This document shows positions 36,418 to 45,136 of a stretch of DNA of 64,000 bases, piece after piece. Position 1 is the first letter of the stretch, and each line of letters opens with the position of its first letter. The position numbers and the translations under genes are program-made. This stretch comes from Planctomycetota bacterium. GTDB lineage: Bacteria > Planctomycetota > UBA1135 > GCA-002686595. Under the pieces are notes generated by a model that saw nothing but the letters and a program-made list of their open reading frames with translations, ran no database searches and was not told the origin of the DNA. Where the stretch lies: positions 1 through 64,000 of the forward strand of contig JADYYP010000021.1 of the NCBI GenBank assembly GCA_020853575.1, written 5' to 3'.

Positions 36418-37248
36418 ATGAAGAGCAGGCGTTCGTTGTTGGTCGTCGCCGCTGGCGCGGCCTGGCTCGCAGTGGCCGCCGGATGTCGAGCCGAGGCCCC
36501 ACGCGAGAACACGCTCGAGCCCGAGCGGGGGGCGAGCGCCTCGCGGGAAGACTCGAGCTCAGGGCTTGCACGCGCGCGCGCAGCGGCGGTCGAAGCGCTC
36601 GTCGCAACGGTCGATCTGAGGCCGGAACTGACGCGCCTGGGGCTCTCGCCGCGTCCGCAGGGTGCGCGTGGCACGTGCTCGATCTTCACCACCTGCTCGG
36701 CGCTCGAGTTCGCGCTCGCGCGTTGTCGCGGGACGGCGCTGCGCCTGAGTCCCGAGTTCCTCAATTGGTCGGCGAGCCAAGCCGCGGGTCACGCGAGCGA
36801 CGGGAACTTCTTCCACAATGCGCTGGCCGGCTTCGAGCGCTTCGGGCTGTGCGCCGAGGATGCCTTGCCCTACCGAGGCGAGTTCGACGCGACGCTCGCG
36901 CCGCCCCCGGACGTGCTCCTGCAAGCGGCAGTGGTGCGCGAAGTGGCCCGCGACGCGCTAGCGGTGCACTGGATCGTGCCCTGGCAACCGAACCGCTTCG
37001 GCGTCGACGACGCGCAGCTCGCCGAGATCAAGTCGGTGCTCGCGCGCGGCTATCCGGTGGCCGCGGGCTCGGGCCACAGCCGGTTGCTCGTCGGCTACTC
37101 GGACGACTCCGGCCAGCCCGGCGGCGGCCTGTTCTTCACGCAGGACAGCGCGCTCGCGCGCTTCGACAGCGTGACGTACCAGTTCGTGCGCGACGAGGTC
37201 GCCGACGTGTTCTGGGTCGAGGCCCTGCGCGTTCCCAAGGGGCCCTGA
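36418..37248 (+). CDS. papain-family (C1) peptidase-like lipoprotein
   Basis: 276 aa. The ATG at 36418 opens a lipoprotein signal (LAVAAGC, lipidated Cys23). The C1 fold signature is PQGARGTCSIFTTCSALEFA: Gln81 for the oxyanion hole and Cys87 as nucleophile, matching papain Gln19/Cys25. His220 sits in AGSGHSRLLVGYSDD. The usual Asn of the 'KNSWG' motif appears replaced by Asp243 in FFTQDSAL, and the following Trp is lost. It could still be an active peptidase or a specialised or pseudo-peptidase. It would be anchored in an envelope membrane. Neighbours are other exported proteins on the same strand. Confidence 0.75.
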   Translation: MKSRRSLLVVAAGAAWLAVAAGCRAEAPRENTLEPERGASASREDSSSGLARARAAAVEALVATVDLRPELTRLGLSPRPQGARGTCSIFTTCSALEFALARCRGTALRLSPEFLNWSASQAAGHASDGNFFHNALAGFERFGLCAEDALPYRGEFDATLAPPPDVLLQAAVVREVARDALAVHWIVPWQPNRFGVDDAQLAEIKSVLARGYPVAAGSGHSRLLVGYSDDSGQPGGGLFFTQDSALARFDSVTYQFVRDEVADVFWVEALRVPKGP

Positions 37249-37276
37249 CAGTCCGCGCCACGCAGCGCTCGACAAG

Positions 37277-37810
37277 ATGCAGGACTCATCCGAAGCGAAC
37301 ACCGCGCGCGCCTTCCGCGATCCGCGCCAATTCGCCTTCGTCCCGGTGCTCGAAGCCGAGTTCGAGGCGATCCTCGCCGAGCTCGGCGCGCTCGAGCGCG
37401 AGTCCTTCGAGGCGAGCCCGGATTCGCTGTCGATCGCAGCTCGCGGGTACGACGAGCGCGGCTGGCGTGCCTACGCGCTGTTCGGAGCCGATCCGCGATG
37501 CGCGGCTCATCGCGCGCGCTGCCCGCGCACGGCGCGCGCGTGCGCCGCGGTGCCACGCATGGTCAACGCGGGTTTCTCGATGTTCTGGCCCGGAACCCAG
37601 CTCTATCCACACCGCGGCGAGCTCGCGGGCATCCTGCGTTGCCACCTGCCCCTGATCGTTCCGCAGGGCGATCTCGGCCTGCGCTCGGGCGCCGATACGC
37701 GCGTGTGGAAGCCCGGCAAGTGCCTGATCTTCGACGACACCATCGAGCACGAAGCGTGGAACCGCACAGACTCCGACCGCGTGGTGTTGATCGTCACGTT
37801 CGAGCCCTGA
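37277..37810 (+). CDS. aspartyl/asparaginyl beta-hydroxylase-family protein
   Basis: 177 aa, cytoplasmic. The iron and 2-oxoglutarate motifs are present: His112 in YPHRGELAGILRCHLPL, His158 in GKCLIFDDTIEHEAWN, and Arg168 in the closing SDRVVLIVTFEP strand, as in PF05118 enzymes with their His-His metal pair. These Fe(II)/2-oxoglutarate dioxygenases hydroxylate Asp/Asn residues or, in bacteria, lipid and peptide substrates. It is compact and has no transmembrane anchor. It starts 28 nt after the C1-peptidase stop, so the two could be one transcript, but no good ribosome site is visible. Confidence 0.85.
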   Translation: MQDSSEANTARAFRDPRQFAFVPVLEAEFEAILAELGALERESFEASPDSLSIAARGYDERGWRAYALFGADPRCAAHRARCPRTARACAAVPRMVNAGFSMFWPGTQLYPHRGELAGILRCHLPLIVPQGDLGLRSGADTRVWKPGKCLIFDDTIEHEAWNRTDSDRVVLIVTFEP

Positions 37811-37958
37811 CGCCGCGCGAGAACTCCGCGAACCCACCAAGCACCCTGCCCGCGGCGCGTTGACGCACCCGTTCGGGCCGGGCGGTCGCGTGAGGGGTCG
37901 TCCACCTCGCCGGCCCACGCTCTAGAGTGTCGCTACTCGTGGCCAGGGAGGGCCGATC

Positions 37959-39254
37959 ATGCTGCTTCGTGTCGTCGCCGTCGTCGCGCTCGCCATCTCC
38001 GTGTTCGTCCAGGACGCGTCGCACACCGCTGCTGTGAGCAGCGAGCATTTCGAGGTGCGCTATCGGCCGGGCTCGAAGGCCGGAGCGTTCGTCGAGCGCG
38101 AGGCGGCCCATGCCGAGCGCGACCTCGCCGAGATCTGCAAGGCACTCGAGATCGAGCTCGCCGGCCGCTACCGCTTGTTCCTGTACGACGACGTCGAGGA
38201 CCTTTCGCGCACCACCGGAACCAGCGGGAATGCGGGCTTCTCGGCGGGCGACGCGAGCCACGTCCCGGTGTCGAACGACCAGACGCGCTTCCACGAGCTC
38301 GTGCACATCGTCGCCTACGATCGGATCAAGCGTTCGGGTGACGAGCCGCGCAACCTGTTCTTCGCCGAAGGGCTGTCGAACGCGATGCTGGTGTTCGTGC
38401 ACGGCGTGCACGTGCACTCCGTCGCACGCTACTACCTCGACGAGCGCGTCCTGCCGCCCTTGACCGAGATGACGGGTGCCGCCGACTTCTACGCGTGGCT
38501 CGGCGCGCACCCCGGGTTCAATGCCTACGACGTCGCGGGCAGCTACATGCGTTTCCTGCTCGACACCTACGGCGCGAAGAAGACCGCGCGCTACTACGGC
38601 GGCGCGAGCGCGAGCTCGGCCTTCGGTGTCGACGCCGCTCGCGTGGAGAAGGCCTGGCGCGACGCGCTCGCGCGCTACGAGCTTCGTCCGGAGGTGCGCG
38701 CGCTGCTGGCGGAGCGCCACGGTGAGTCGGCACGCATCGCGGCCGAGCTCGCGCGGCCCGCTGGCTTGCCGGACGAGTTGCTCGGGAAACCGAGCGACTG
38801 GCGCAGTCTGGCCGCGCAGGAGCTCCGGCCCCACAACGGCGCGGAGTGGAAACGCAAAGGCGACTCGCTCGTCGGTCGCAGCGACGAGCAAGCCTGGTCG
38901 GTGTGCGAGCTCGGCAGCGAGCTCTTCGGCGACTGCGCGGTGCGCGCGACGATCCACACGCCGGCTCCGATCCCGATCCAACTCCGTCTGGGTCCGGGCA
39001 ACCAGGCGATGTTGGTCAATGGCACGTTCCTCTACCGCGGCGAGCTCCCGGTGGCGAGCTCGCAGCTGGCCTCGATGGGTGCCGGTCGCACGCAGACCGA
39101 TTTCGTCTTGGTGCGCCGCGCGGGACAGATCGAGATCTGGATCGACGGCCGGCGCTGCCTGACGAGCGCGGCCGACGCGACTCCCAGCGCGGTCGGGCTG
39201 GCGTTCCACGGTGGCGAAGTGCGCTTCGAAGACGTGCGCGTGCGCAAGCTGTGA
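37959..39254 (+). CDS. secreted HExxH metallopeptidase-like protein with beta-sandwich C-terminus
   Basis: 431 aa; AGGGAGGG lies upstream of the ATG at 37959 and the N-terminus is a signal peptide (VVAVVALAISVF). The zinc site is His112-Glu113-x-x-His116 (RFHELVHIVAYD) with a likely third ligand Glu137 in FFAEGLSNAM: the gluzincin/peptidase-MA-like layout. Residues ~290-431 form a separate beta-rich domain (ELFGDCAVRATIHT, VLVRRAGQIEIWIDGRRC, FHGGEVRFEDVRVRKL) like DUF1080/concanavalin-type sandwiches that bind sugars. It is likely an exported protease; the substrate is unknown. A 51-nt gap leads to the glycosidase-like gene. Confidence 0.8.
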   Translation: MLLRVVAVVALAISVFVQDASHTAAVSSEHFEVRYRPGSKAGAFVEREAAHAERDLAEICKALEIELAGRYRLFLYDDVEDLSRTTGTSGNAGFSAGDASHVPVSNDQTRFHELVHIVAYDRIKRSGDEPRNLFFAEGLSNAMLVFVHGVHVHSVARYYLDERVLPPLTEMTGAADFYAWLGAHPGFNAYDVAGSYMRFLLDTYGAKKTARYYGGASASSAFGVDAARVEKAWRDALARYELRPEVRALLAERHGESARIAAELARPAGLPDELLGKPSDWRSLAAQELRPHNGAEWKRKGDSLVGRSDEQAWSVCELGSELFGDCAVRATIHTPAPIPIQLRLGPGNQAMLVNGTFLYRGELPVASSQLASMGAGRTQTDFVLVRRAGQIEIWIDGRRCLTSAADATPSAVGLAFHGGEVRFEDVRVRKL

Positions 39255-39305
39255 TGCGCGGGCGAGCGTAAGCTGCGCGCACTCTCCGCGCCCAAGGAGC
39301 CTCGC

Positions 39306-40472
39306 GTGAACACACTGAGCATCGCGGTCTGGATCGCGACGTCGCTGCTGACTCCTGCCGACCCGCAGGGCCCGACCCGTGCGCCGCGCTTCGCGCGGGG
39401 ACTGCCCGAGGACTCGCGCAGCTTCCCGATCGGCGTGTGGTTGCAGGCGCCGCGCAACGCCGCGCGCTACAAGGAGCTCGGGATCAACTTGTACGTCGGG
39501 CTGTGGAAGGGGCCGACGGCGGAGCAACTCGACGCGCTCGACGCCGCGGAAATGCCGGTGATCTGCGAGCAGAACGAGTTCGCGCTCACGCAGCTCGAGC
39601 GCCCGACGATCGTCGGTTGGATGCACGCTGACGAGCCGGACAACGCGCAGGCGCTGCCGGACGACAAGGGCTGGGGGCCGCCGATCGCGCCGGCCAAGGT
39701 CGTCGAGCACTTCCAGCGTATGCGCAGCGCGGATCCCACTCGACCGGTGCTGCTCAACCTCGGCCAAGGCGTCGCGTGGGACGGATGGCACGGTCGCGGC
39801 TCACGAAGTGGTCATCCCGAGGACTACCTCGAATACGTGCGCGGCTGCGACATCGCGTGCTTCGACATCTACCCGGTTGCGCACGACAAGCCCGCGGTCG
39901 CGGGCAAGCTCGAATTCGTCGGTCGCGGCGTCGAACGCCTGCGCGGCTGGTGCCCGCCGGAGCAGCGCGTGTTCGCGTGCATCGAAACGACGCAGGTGGG
40001 CGGTGCCGGTCGCTGCGCGACACCCGCGGAGCTGCGCAGCGAGGTGTGGATGGCGCTGATCCACGGCGCGCGCGGCATCGTGTACTTCGTGCACGAGTTC
40101 AAGCCCAAGTTCGTCGAGGCGGGATTGCTCGCCAACCCCGAGATGTCGCGCGCGGTGCGCGAGCTCAATGCGGAGGTTGCGCGCTTCGCTCCGTTGCTCG
40201 ACGCACACGACGCGCGCGACGCGGTGACGGTCGAGTCGTCGCCGAGGGACGTGCGGATCGCGCTGCTCTGCCGGCGCGAGGCCGCGGGGCTGATGATCTT
40301 CGCCGTCGCGATGGGTGCCGCGAGGACCGCTGCGACTTTCGAGGTGCGCTCCGCCGACCGCGCGCCGAAAGTCGAGGTGTTGGGCGAGGAACGCCGCTTG
40401 GAGCTGCGCAACGGGCGCTTCGCGGACACGTTCGAGGGCTACGCGGTGCACATCTACCGCATCCAGCGCTGA
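39306..40472 (+). CDS. secreted glycoside-hydrolase-like (TIM-barrel) protein
   Basis: 388 aa, starting at GTG 39306 with AAGGAG 6 nt upstream; a weak signal sequence (LSIAVWIATSLLTPA). Barrel-like motifs run in order: FPIGVWLQAP, INLYVGLWKGPT, IVGWMHADEPDN, PVLLNLGQGVAW, CDIACFDIYPV, RVFACIETTQVGG, HGARGIVYFVHEF. Glu in ADEP and Glu in CIETTQ sit at the positions of acid/base and nucleophile in GH-A clan enzymes. No specific family is recognised. It may cleave an extracellular polysaccharide, or be a non-catalytic relative. Co-directional with the peptidase gene upstream. Confidence 0.6.
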   Translation: MNTLSIAVWIATSLLTPADPQGPTRAPRFARGLPEDSRSFPIGVWLQAPRNAARYKELGINLYVGLWKGPTAEQLDALDAAEMPVICEQNEFALTQLERPTIVGWMHADEPDNAQALPDDKGWGPPIAPAKVVEHFQRMRSADPTRPVLLNLGQGVAWDGWHGRGSRSGHPEDYLEYVRGCDIACFDIYPVAHDKPAVAGKLEFVGRGVERLRGWCPPEQRVFACIETTQVGGAGRCATPAELRSEVWMALIHGARGIVYFVHEFKPKFVEAGLLANPEMSRAVRELNAEVARFAPLLDAHDARDAVTVESSPRDVRIALLCRREAAGLMIFAVAMGAARTAATFEVRSADRAPKVEVLGEERRLELRNGRFADTFEGYAVHIYRIQR

Positions 40473-40558
40473 GCGCGCGCCCGATCCGCGCCCCGTCACC
40501 GGAATCGAGGAAGGCGCGCCCGCGCTCGTCGTCCGTGGCCATCCCACAGGAGGTTCCG

Positions 40559-41350
40559 ATGAACACACTCGCTCGACTCGCCCCGCTCTCAGCCCTGCTC
40601 GCCGTCCTCAACGTCGCCGCCTGCTCCAGCAACTCGCACCAACCGTCGGCGGCAGTCGAACATGCTCCCGCCGCTTGCGCTCCGGAGTCGAGTGCGCGTC
40701 GCTCACCGCAGTCCGCGTTCGCCGCGCTCGAGCTGCTGCTGGCTCGACTGGAGTCGCACGCAGCGGCGGGCAATGTTCTGGACCTAGGGCGCGTGAAGGC
40801 CGAGCGCGAGATCGCGGCCGCGGAAGCCGCCGAGCGCATCAGGCTGTCCTTCGATGTCGACGTGCACGCGGCGAACGCCGTCGAAGCCACGCGGGTGTTC
40901 GAGAGCTTGCTCGCGGACCTCGATCGCACGGCCGGAGTGATCGAGTGCCGCTTCTCGCGCACGACCGAGATCGGGAGCGACGTTCGCGCCAAGGGCGTCG
41001 AGCTCGTGGTCGAGCTCCCGCGCGAGGTGCGCGCAGGCGCCGATCGAGGGCTCGAGGGCGGCCTCGACTCGCGCATGCGCGCGCTGGCCACGGACGCCAA
41101 GCTCGGGCCGGTCGAGGTGACCGTGCTCCATGCGGTGCGCTCGCGCAAGGACGTCGTCGAAGAGCGGCGTTCGATGCACACCCTCGAACCCGGTGGCGAG
41201 CACACCTTGACCGCGCTGCGCGCGCTCTTCGCGCGTCTCGACAGCGTCGAGCCCTGCGCCAGCGTGACCGCGCTGGAGCTCGCGCCGAACAGCGCCGTTC
41301 CCGGTGCGTGGACCTGGAACGTGGTGGTCACTCGCGCCGTCGACGCCTGA
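40559..41350 (+). CDS. lipoprotein of unknown function
   Basis: 263 aa. A near-perfect ribosome site (ACAGGAGG) lies before the ATG at 40559. The signal peptide ends in a lipobox (LNVAAC, Cys22). Residues ~50-263 are helix/strand-rich, with two related halves (VDVHAANAVEATRVFESLLAD; HTLTALRALFARLDSVEP) that may be a duplicated ferredoxin-like fold as in pilus-assembly PilO/PilN-type proteins; this is a guess. No catalytic motif. The hairpin at 41371-41408 ends its transcript. Confidence 0.7.
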   Translation: MNTLARLAPLSALLAVLNVAACSSNSHQPSAAVEHAPAACAPESSARRSPQSAFAALELLLARLESHAAAGNVLDLGRVKAEREIAAAEAAERIRLSFDVDVHAANAVEATRVFESLLADLDRTAGVIECRFSRTTEIGSDVRAKGVELVVELPREVRAGADRGLEGGLDSRMRALATDAKLGPVEVTVLHAVRSRKDVVEERRSMHTLEPGGEHTLTALRALFARLDSVEPCASVTALELAPNSAVPGAWTWNVVVTRAVDA

Positions 41351-41370
41351 CCTCGAACGGCACGAATGCG

Positions 41371-41408
41371 CCAGGCTCGCCCGCGACGCGCGTCGCTGGC
41401 GAGCCTGG
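41371..41408. terminator. bidirectional hairpin between convergent genes
   Basis: CCAGGCTCGCC (41371-41381) and GGCGAGCCTGG (41398-41408) form a perfect 11-bp stem. It is 20 nt beyond both the plus stop (41350) and the minus stop (41428). TCTCGCTTTC follows on the plus strand. Confidence 0.7.
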
Positions 41409-41427
41409 TCTCGCTTTCCCGCGGTGC

Positions 41428-42048
41428 CTACTTGCGCCGGCGATGCTCGATCTCGAGCACGCGCGTGTTTTCCTCGCCGATCATCATGTCGTGCACCTCG
41501 AGCACGAACGTGTCCTGCCCGTAACCACGCCACACGTACTTGACCATCTTGTCCTGCTCCGGCGTCATCGGCTCGTCGATCGTGCCCCACAGGATCAGGT
41601 TGTCACCGCTCTTGTCGAAGTGCCCCATGGCGGTGGCGAGCTCGGTCTGCAGCCCGTCGACCTTGGCCCACACGTAGCGCTGCTTGAAATTGTCGTAGCC
41701 GATGGACGAGGCGAGCATCGACTTCTGGCCGAGCATCGAGATCTCGCCGCGGGTCTGGCGCCACTTGCCCTCGGCCAGCCAACTGATCTCCAGCGTGCCC
41801 TTCGACTCCATCGGCGGTTGTCCGGGCGCCATCTGCATGCGCATCGTCAGATCGTAGGTGCCGATCAACTCGGCCAGCCGCTGGTGCGCGGGACCGGGCT
41901 TCATCGTCTCCATCCAGCGCGCCATGCCGCCGTCGGCGTCCTTCGAGATCGGATGCGTGAAGCGCTTGGGCGCGGAGTCTTGCATCCACAGGGCTCCGGC
42001 GACGAACGCGGCGGCGGACAGGGTTGCGGTCAGAGCGAGGGCGTGCAT
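41428..42048 (-). CDS. exported DUF1579-family protein
   Basis: 206 aa from the ATG at 42048 with an N-terminal signal or anchor (LALTATLSAAAFVAGALW). DUF1579-type wording: LAELIGTYDLTMRMQMAPGQ, GTLEISWLAEGKWRQTRGEI, SIGYDNFKQRYVWAKVDGLQ, and the closing FVLEVHDMMIGEENTRV. The family is a lipocalin-like beta-barrel of unknown function. Its start is only 4 nt after the stop of the M56 peptidase gene, making it the last gene of the BlaI-M56 operon. It is therefore likely induced together with them. Confidence 0.85.
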   Translation of the reverse strand: MHALALTATLSAAAFVAGALWMQDSAPKRFTHPISKDADGGMARWMETMKPGPAHQRLAELIGTYDLTMRMQMAPGQPPMESKGTLEISWLAEGKWRQTRGEISMLGQKSMLASSIGYDNFKQRYVWAKVDGLQTELATAMGHFDKSGDNLILWGTIDEPMTPEQDKMVKYVWRGYGQDTFVLEVHDMMIGEENTRVLEIEHRRRK

Positions 42049-42052
42049 GGTT

Positions 42053-43123
42053 TCAGCGGGAGGCTTGGGTGGGAGTCGACGGAGAACCTGCCGCGAGCAC
42101 CTGCGCCGCGGCTTGGAGGGCAAAACAGCTCTGCAGCTCGCCGCGCCGCTCGAGCGCGAAGACCTGCTCGGCCTGGGCTCGCAGCGGATCGACGAGCGGT
42201 GCCATGGGAAGCACGCAGGCGGCGACGAGCGCGAACAGCAGCGCGCTCGCGGCGCGGCCCAGCCACGCGGGCCGAACACTCGCGCGATCGAGATGTTCCA
42301 GGCGCAGCACGATGCCGGCTGGCCCGCCGAGGAAGGCACGCACGTGATGCATGGGGGGCTCGAGCCAGCGCTGCGTCGCGTCGAGCAAGGTCTCGCGGTA
42401 GTCGTCGGCCGTTCCCAGCGAGCGCGCGACCGCACGGTCGCAGCCGAGCTCGCTCGCGACGTGCACGCGCCGGGCGGCGAGCCACACCAGCGGATGGAAC
42501 CAGAAAACGGCGCACAGCAGCGCGCACAGCTCGTCGGCGAGCAGGTCGCGGCGTGCGATGTGGAGCATCTCGTGGAGCAGGGCGTGGCGCTCGGCCGCGC
42601 GCGGTGGGTGCGACAGAGCTCGCCGTGGGAGCAACAGCCGCGCACGCCAGGCTCCGCACACGGCGGGGGACTCGAGCCGCGCGACGATCGCCACTGCGGG
42701 CGCTCGCCGCAGTCCAGCGCTGCGCGCCGACTCCGCGATCAGTGCGCGCCAAGCGCTCGACAGGCCGTCGGCACATTCGCAGCGGCGCTTCAGGCGCGCG
42801 CGCGCGAGCGTGCGGAGACCGAGCGTCGTGCAAGCACCCGCGATCCACAGGGCGAAGAGCACCGCCGTCGTCGCGCTGGGCGGCGCGCTGGCGGTGCATT
42901 CGAGCGCAGAGCCCAGGGATTGCGTGACGCTGACTGGCGAGCCCAGCTCCGGCGGCAGCACCAAGCGCACGAGCCCGAGCCACCACGCGGTCGCGAGCAG
43001 CGCCGGCCACGCGCGGCGCGCGAACGCGCGGTCGAAGAGCGCCGCGCACGCCAGCACGAAGCCCGCTTGCGAGCTCACGGGCGCGATCCAAGCCCACCAC
43101 GCGTCGAGTGCTTCAGCGATCAC
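42053..43123 (-). CDS. M56-family (BlaR1/MecR1-like) membrane metallopeptidase
   Basis: 356 aa, starting at GTG 43123 and overlapping the regulator's stop by 11 nt. Several hydrophobic segments flank a zinc site His184-Glu185-x-x-His188 (LLHEMLHIARRDLLADELC). The family senses a signal across the membrane and cleaves a BlaI/MecI-type repressor. There is no C-terminal penicillin-binding sensor: the protein ends soon after one last helix (~275-295), so beta-lactam sensing is not implied. Genes overlap in the order repressor, peptidase, DUF1579 protein. Confidence 0.88.
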   Translation of the reverse strand: MIAEALDAWWAWIAPVSSQAGFVLACAALFDRAFARRAWPALLATAWWLGLVRLVLPPELGSPVSVTQSLGSALECTASAPPSATTAVLFALWIAGACTTLGLRTLARARLKRRCECADGLSSAWRALIAESARSAGLRRAPAVAIVARLESPAVCGAWRARLLLPRRALSHPPRAAERHALLHEMLHIARRDLLADELCALLCAVFWFHPLVWLAARRVHVASELGCDRAVARSLGTADDYRETLLDATQRWLEPPMHHVRAFLGGPAGIVLRLEHLDRASVRPAWLGRAASALLFALVAACVLPMAPLVDPLRAQAEQVFALERRGELQSCFALQAAAQVLAAGSPSTPTQASR

Positions 43124-43508
43124 TCGGGCGCTCCTTGCGGGGACGCGCGCTCAAACGCTTGCGCAGGGCGCGGCGATCGGAATCGGACAGCTCCTCCTGC
43201 TCCGCGCGGTGCGCCAGCAGCGGACCCGCTGCGCCGTCGAAGACGCGACGGAGGAGCGAGCGGACGGCGTCGCGCTCGGCCGCGTGCTGCTCCACCGCCG
43301 GCTCGTACGAGGCCGTGTTGCCCTGCATGCCGGAGCGCACCAGGCCCTTCTCCTCCATGCGCGTCAGCATGGTCTTGAGCGTGGTGTAGGCCCACTGCTC
43401 GCGGCTGAGCCGATCGAGCAGCTCGCGCGCGGTCGCGGGGTGCTTGTTCCACAGCGCGTGGAGCACTTTCCACTCGGCATCGCTCGGCTGGGGCGCTTCG
43501 CGGCGCAC
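43113..43508 (-). CDS. BlaI/MecI/CopY-family transcriptional repressor
   Basis: 131 aa from the GTG at 43508, with AGGAG about 10 nt upstream. Residues ~8-75 are a winged helix (PSDAEWKVLHALWNKHPATA, WAYTTLKTMLTRMEEKGLV), the wording of BlaI-type regulators, followed by a helical dimerisation tail. It represses its own operon until cleaved by the partner M56 peptidase. An ideal TACA-nn-TGTA operator overlaps the ribosome-site region (43521-43532), which supports autoregulation. Confidence 0.92.
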   Translation of the reverse strand: MRREAPQPSDAEWKVLHALWNKHPATARELLDRLSREQWAYTTLKTMLTRMEEKGLVRSGMQGNTASYEPAVEQHAAERDAVRSLLRRVFDGAAGPLLAHRAEQEELSDSDRRALRKRLSARPRKERPSDR

Positions 43509-43520
43509 GGGCGCAATCTC

Positions 43521-43532
43521 CTACAGTTGTAG
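43521..43532. promoter_or_regulatory. BlaI/CopY-type operator
   Basis: CTACAGTTGTAG is a perfect inverted repeat CTACA-GT-TGTAG, containing TACA-nn-TGTA, the core recognised by BlaI/MecI/CopY repressors. It ends against the AGGAG ribosome site of the repressor gene at 43508, so binding would block transcription of the three-gene operon. Confidence 0.8.
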
Positions 43533-43593
43533 TAGGCCGCAAGGGAGAGCCGCTGAAATCGAGCGAGTCACCGACCTTCCCGGCCCCAGTTCG

Positions 43594-45111
43594 TCAGTCG
43601 CTCAGGCGCCGCGCGGCCTCGACCAGCGCCTTCAATTTGGCCTCGGCGATCTCGGCCGAGCTCACTGGGTTGTCGGCGAAGGTCGCGAAGCCGCAGTCGG
43701 GTACCAACAGCACACGCTCGCGCCCCAGGACGTCGATCGCGTGTCGGGCGTGTGCCACGATGTCGTCCACGCTTTCGACAGTCGCCGACTTCTGGTTGAC
43801 CGCGCCGACGCCGACGCGCTTGTCCGCGGGCAGCGCGCGCAGAACGTCGAGCTCGCCGGCGCGTGGCGTGCACAGCTCGAGCAAGCACGTGCCGACGCGC
43901 ACTTGCGAGAGATACTCGAGCAGCGGCCGATAGTCGCCGTGGAGCGCGGCGCGCTCATCGGGCGTCCAATTGCCCCGGCACACGTGGACCGCGACGCGCT
44001 CGCGCGGAACGCCTTGGACTACGGCGTCGAGCAACTCGCGCGCGAAGGCCAGCTCGCGCCCGGCGCTGCCTCGCGAGCTGAGCGCGCCGCACATGAAGCT
44101 CGTGCCGTGCTTCTCGCCGCCGAAGACGACTTCGGTCAGCACGGGCTCGTCGAACTGCACCAGTGTCGCGCCGTGCTCGAGCAGTTCGGCCAGCTCCGCG
44201 CGCAGCACGGCGACGATGTCGACGGCGAGCTCCTCGCGCGAGGCGTAGGTCTTCTCCGAGAGGCACTCGAGGAACAGGATGCGCGAGAGCAGGTATGGGC
44301 CGGGCAGTGCGACCTTGAGCGGCAAGCGCGTGTTCGCGCGGGCGAAATCGAGCTCGTGCGTCGCCAGCGGACGCGTGCGCGCGATGCGCCCGAGGATCGC
44401 GGGGTGCCGCACGTCCTTGGCGGGTACGTCGAGCCGCGCGAACTCCGCAGCCAGCTTGTCGGGGTCGTCGACCATCGGCAGCAAATCCGTCAGCGGGATG
44501 AGCTGGCAGTGATCCAGTCGCGAGCCGACGAAACTGACGTAGGAGTCGCGGCGTTGCTCGCCATCCGAGGCGACGGCCACGCCCGCGCGCTCCTGCGCCG
44601 CGAGCGCCAAACGCACGGCGTCGTCCGCGCACGCATGGAACTCCGCTTCGCCCATGCGGCCCTCGATGAACTCGTGCAGCGCGCGCACCATCCATCGCGG
44701 GCGCGGCCAACTGCCTATGCCCATCACGGACAAGGGCTCGATGGGCGCCACGGGTTGCGCTCGGCGATCCGCGATGGGGCGCTCGAGCGCCGGCGGAGGC
44801 GCGGGCACCTCACGCGGCGCCGCGGGCGACGGCGCGCGCGCGCTGAACGGGCCCTTGGAGACCAGGAAGCTGCGCTCGCGGCCGTTCTTCGTCCACGAGA
44901 CGAGTTGATTGCCCGTCATGCGGCACCAGGCCGGTAGCTCGAGCTCGACGGAGCTCTCGCTCGAGCGGACTTCGAGCAGTCCGCCGAGCGGGAGCGGGTC
45001 GATCGAGCGTCGGATCAGGAGCAACAGTCCTCCGCCGCAGTCGAGCTCTCCGCCCTCGACGACCGCATCGGCTGCGTGGGAGTGATGTGCGCTGGGTGCG
45101 AGCTCGCTCAT
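43594..45111 (-). CDS. TusA-like domain fused to MetE-type methyltransferase barrel
   Basis: 505 aa from the ATG at 45111 (GAGG upstream). Residues ~20-75 match the TusA-like family (ELDCGGGLLLLIRRSIDPLP, LPAWCRMTGNQLV) with Cys25 and Cys63. A linker rich in Pro/Ala follows. From ~127 comes a cobalamin-independent methionine-synthase C-terminal-type barrel (MGIGSWPRPRW, LVQFDEPVLTEVVFGG). Probable zinc ligands are His376 and Cys378 (VHVCRGNW) and Cys472 (VPDCGF), as in MetE. It lacks the MetE N-terminal barrel. It may methylate a thiol or sulfur carrier; true methionine synthesis is not shown. It lies downstream of DsrE and TusA-like genes on the same strand. Confidence 0.85.
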   Translation of the reverse strand: MSELAPSAHHSHAADAVVEGGELDCGGGLLLLIRRSIDPLPLGGLLEVRSSESSVELELPAWCRMTGNQLVSWTKNGRERSFLVSKGPFSARAPSPAAPREVPAPPPALERPIADRRAQPVAPIEPLSVMGIGSWPRPRWMVRALHEFIEGRMGEAEFHACADDAVRLALAAQERAGVAVASDGEQRRDSYVSFVGSRLDHCQLIPLTDLLPMVDDPDKLAAEFARLDVPAKDVRHPAILGRIARTRPLATHELDFARANTRLPLKVALPGPYLLSRILFLECLSEKTYASREELAVDIVAVLRAELAELLEHGATLVQFDEPVLTEVVFGGEKHGTSFMCGALSSRGSAGRELAFARELLDAVVQGVPRERVAVHVCRGNWTPDERAALHGDYRPLLEYLSQVRVGTCLLELCTPRAGELDVLRALPADKRVGVGAVNQKSATVESVDDIVAHARHAIDVLGRERVLLVPDCGFATFADNPVSSAEIAEAKLKALVEAARRLSD

Positions 45112-45136
45112 CGCTGGGACCTCGAGTGTTCGCTGC

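Noticed and set aside
42030-43100. Alternative frame of equal length within the M56 peptidase gene.
   Set aside because: It is a frame-shifted shadow; only the other frame has HEMLH and membrane segments.
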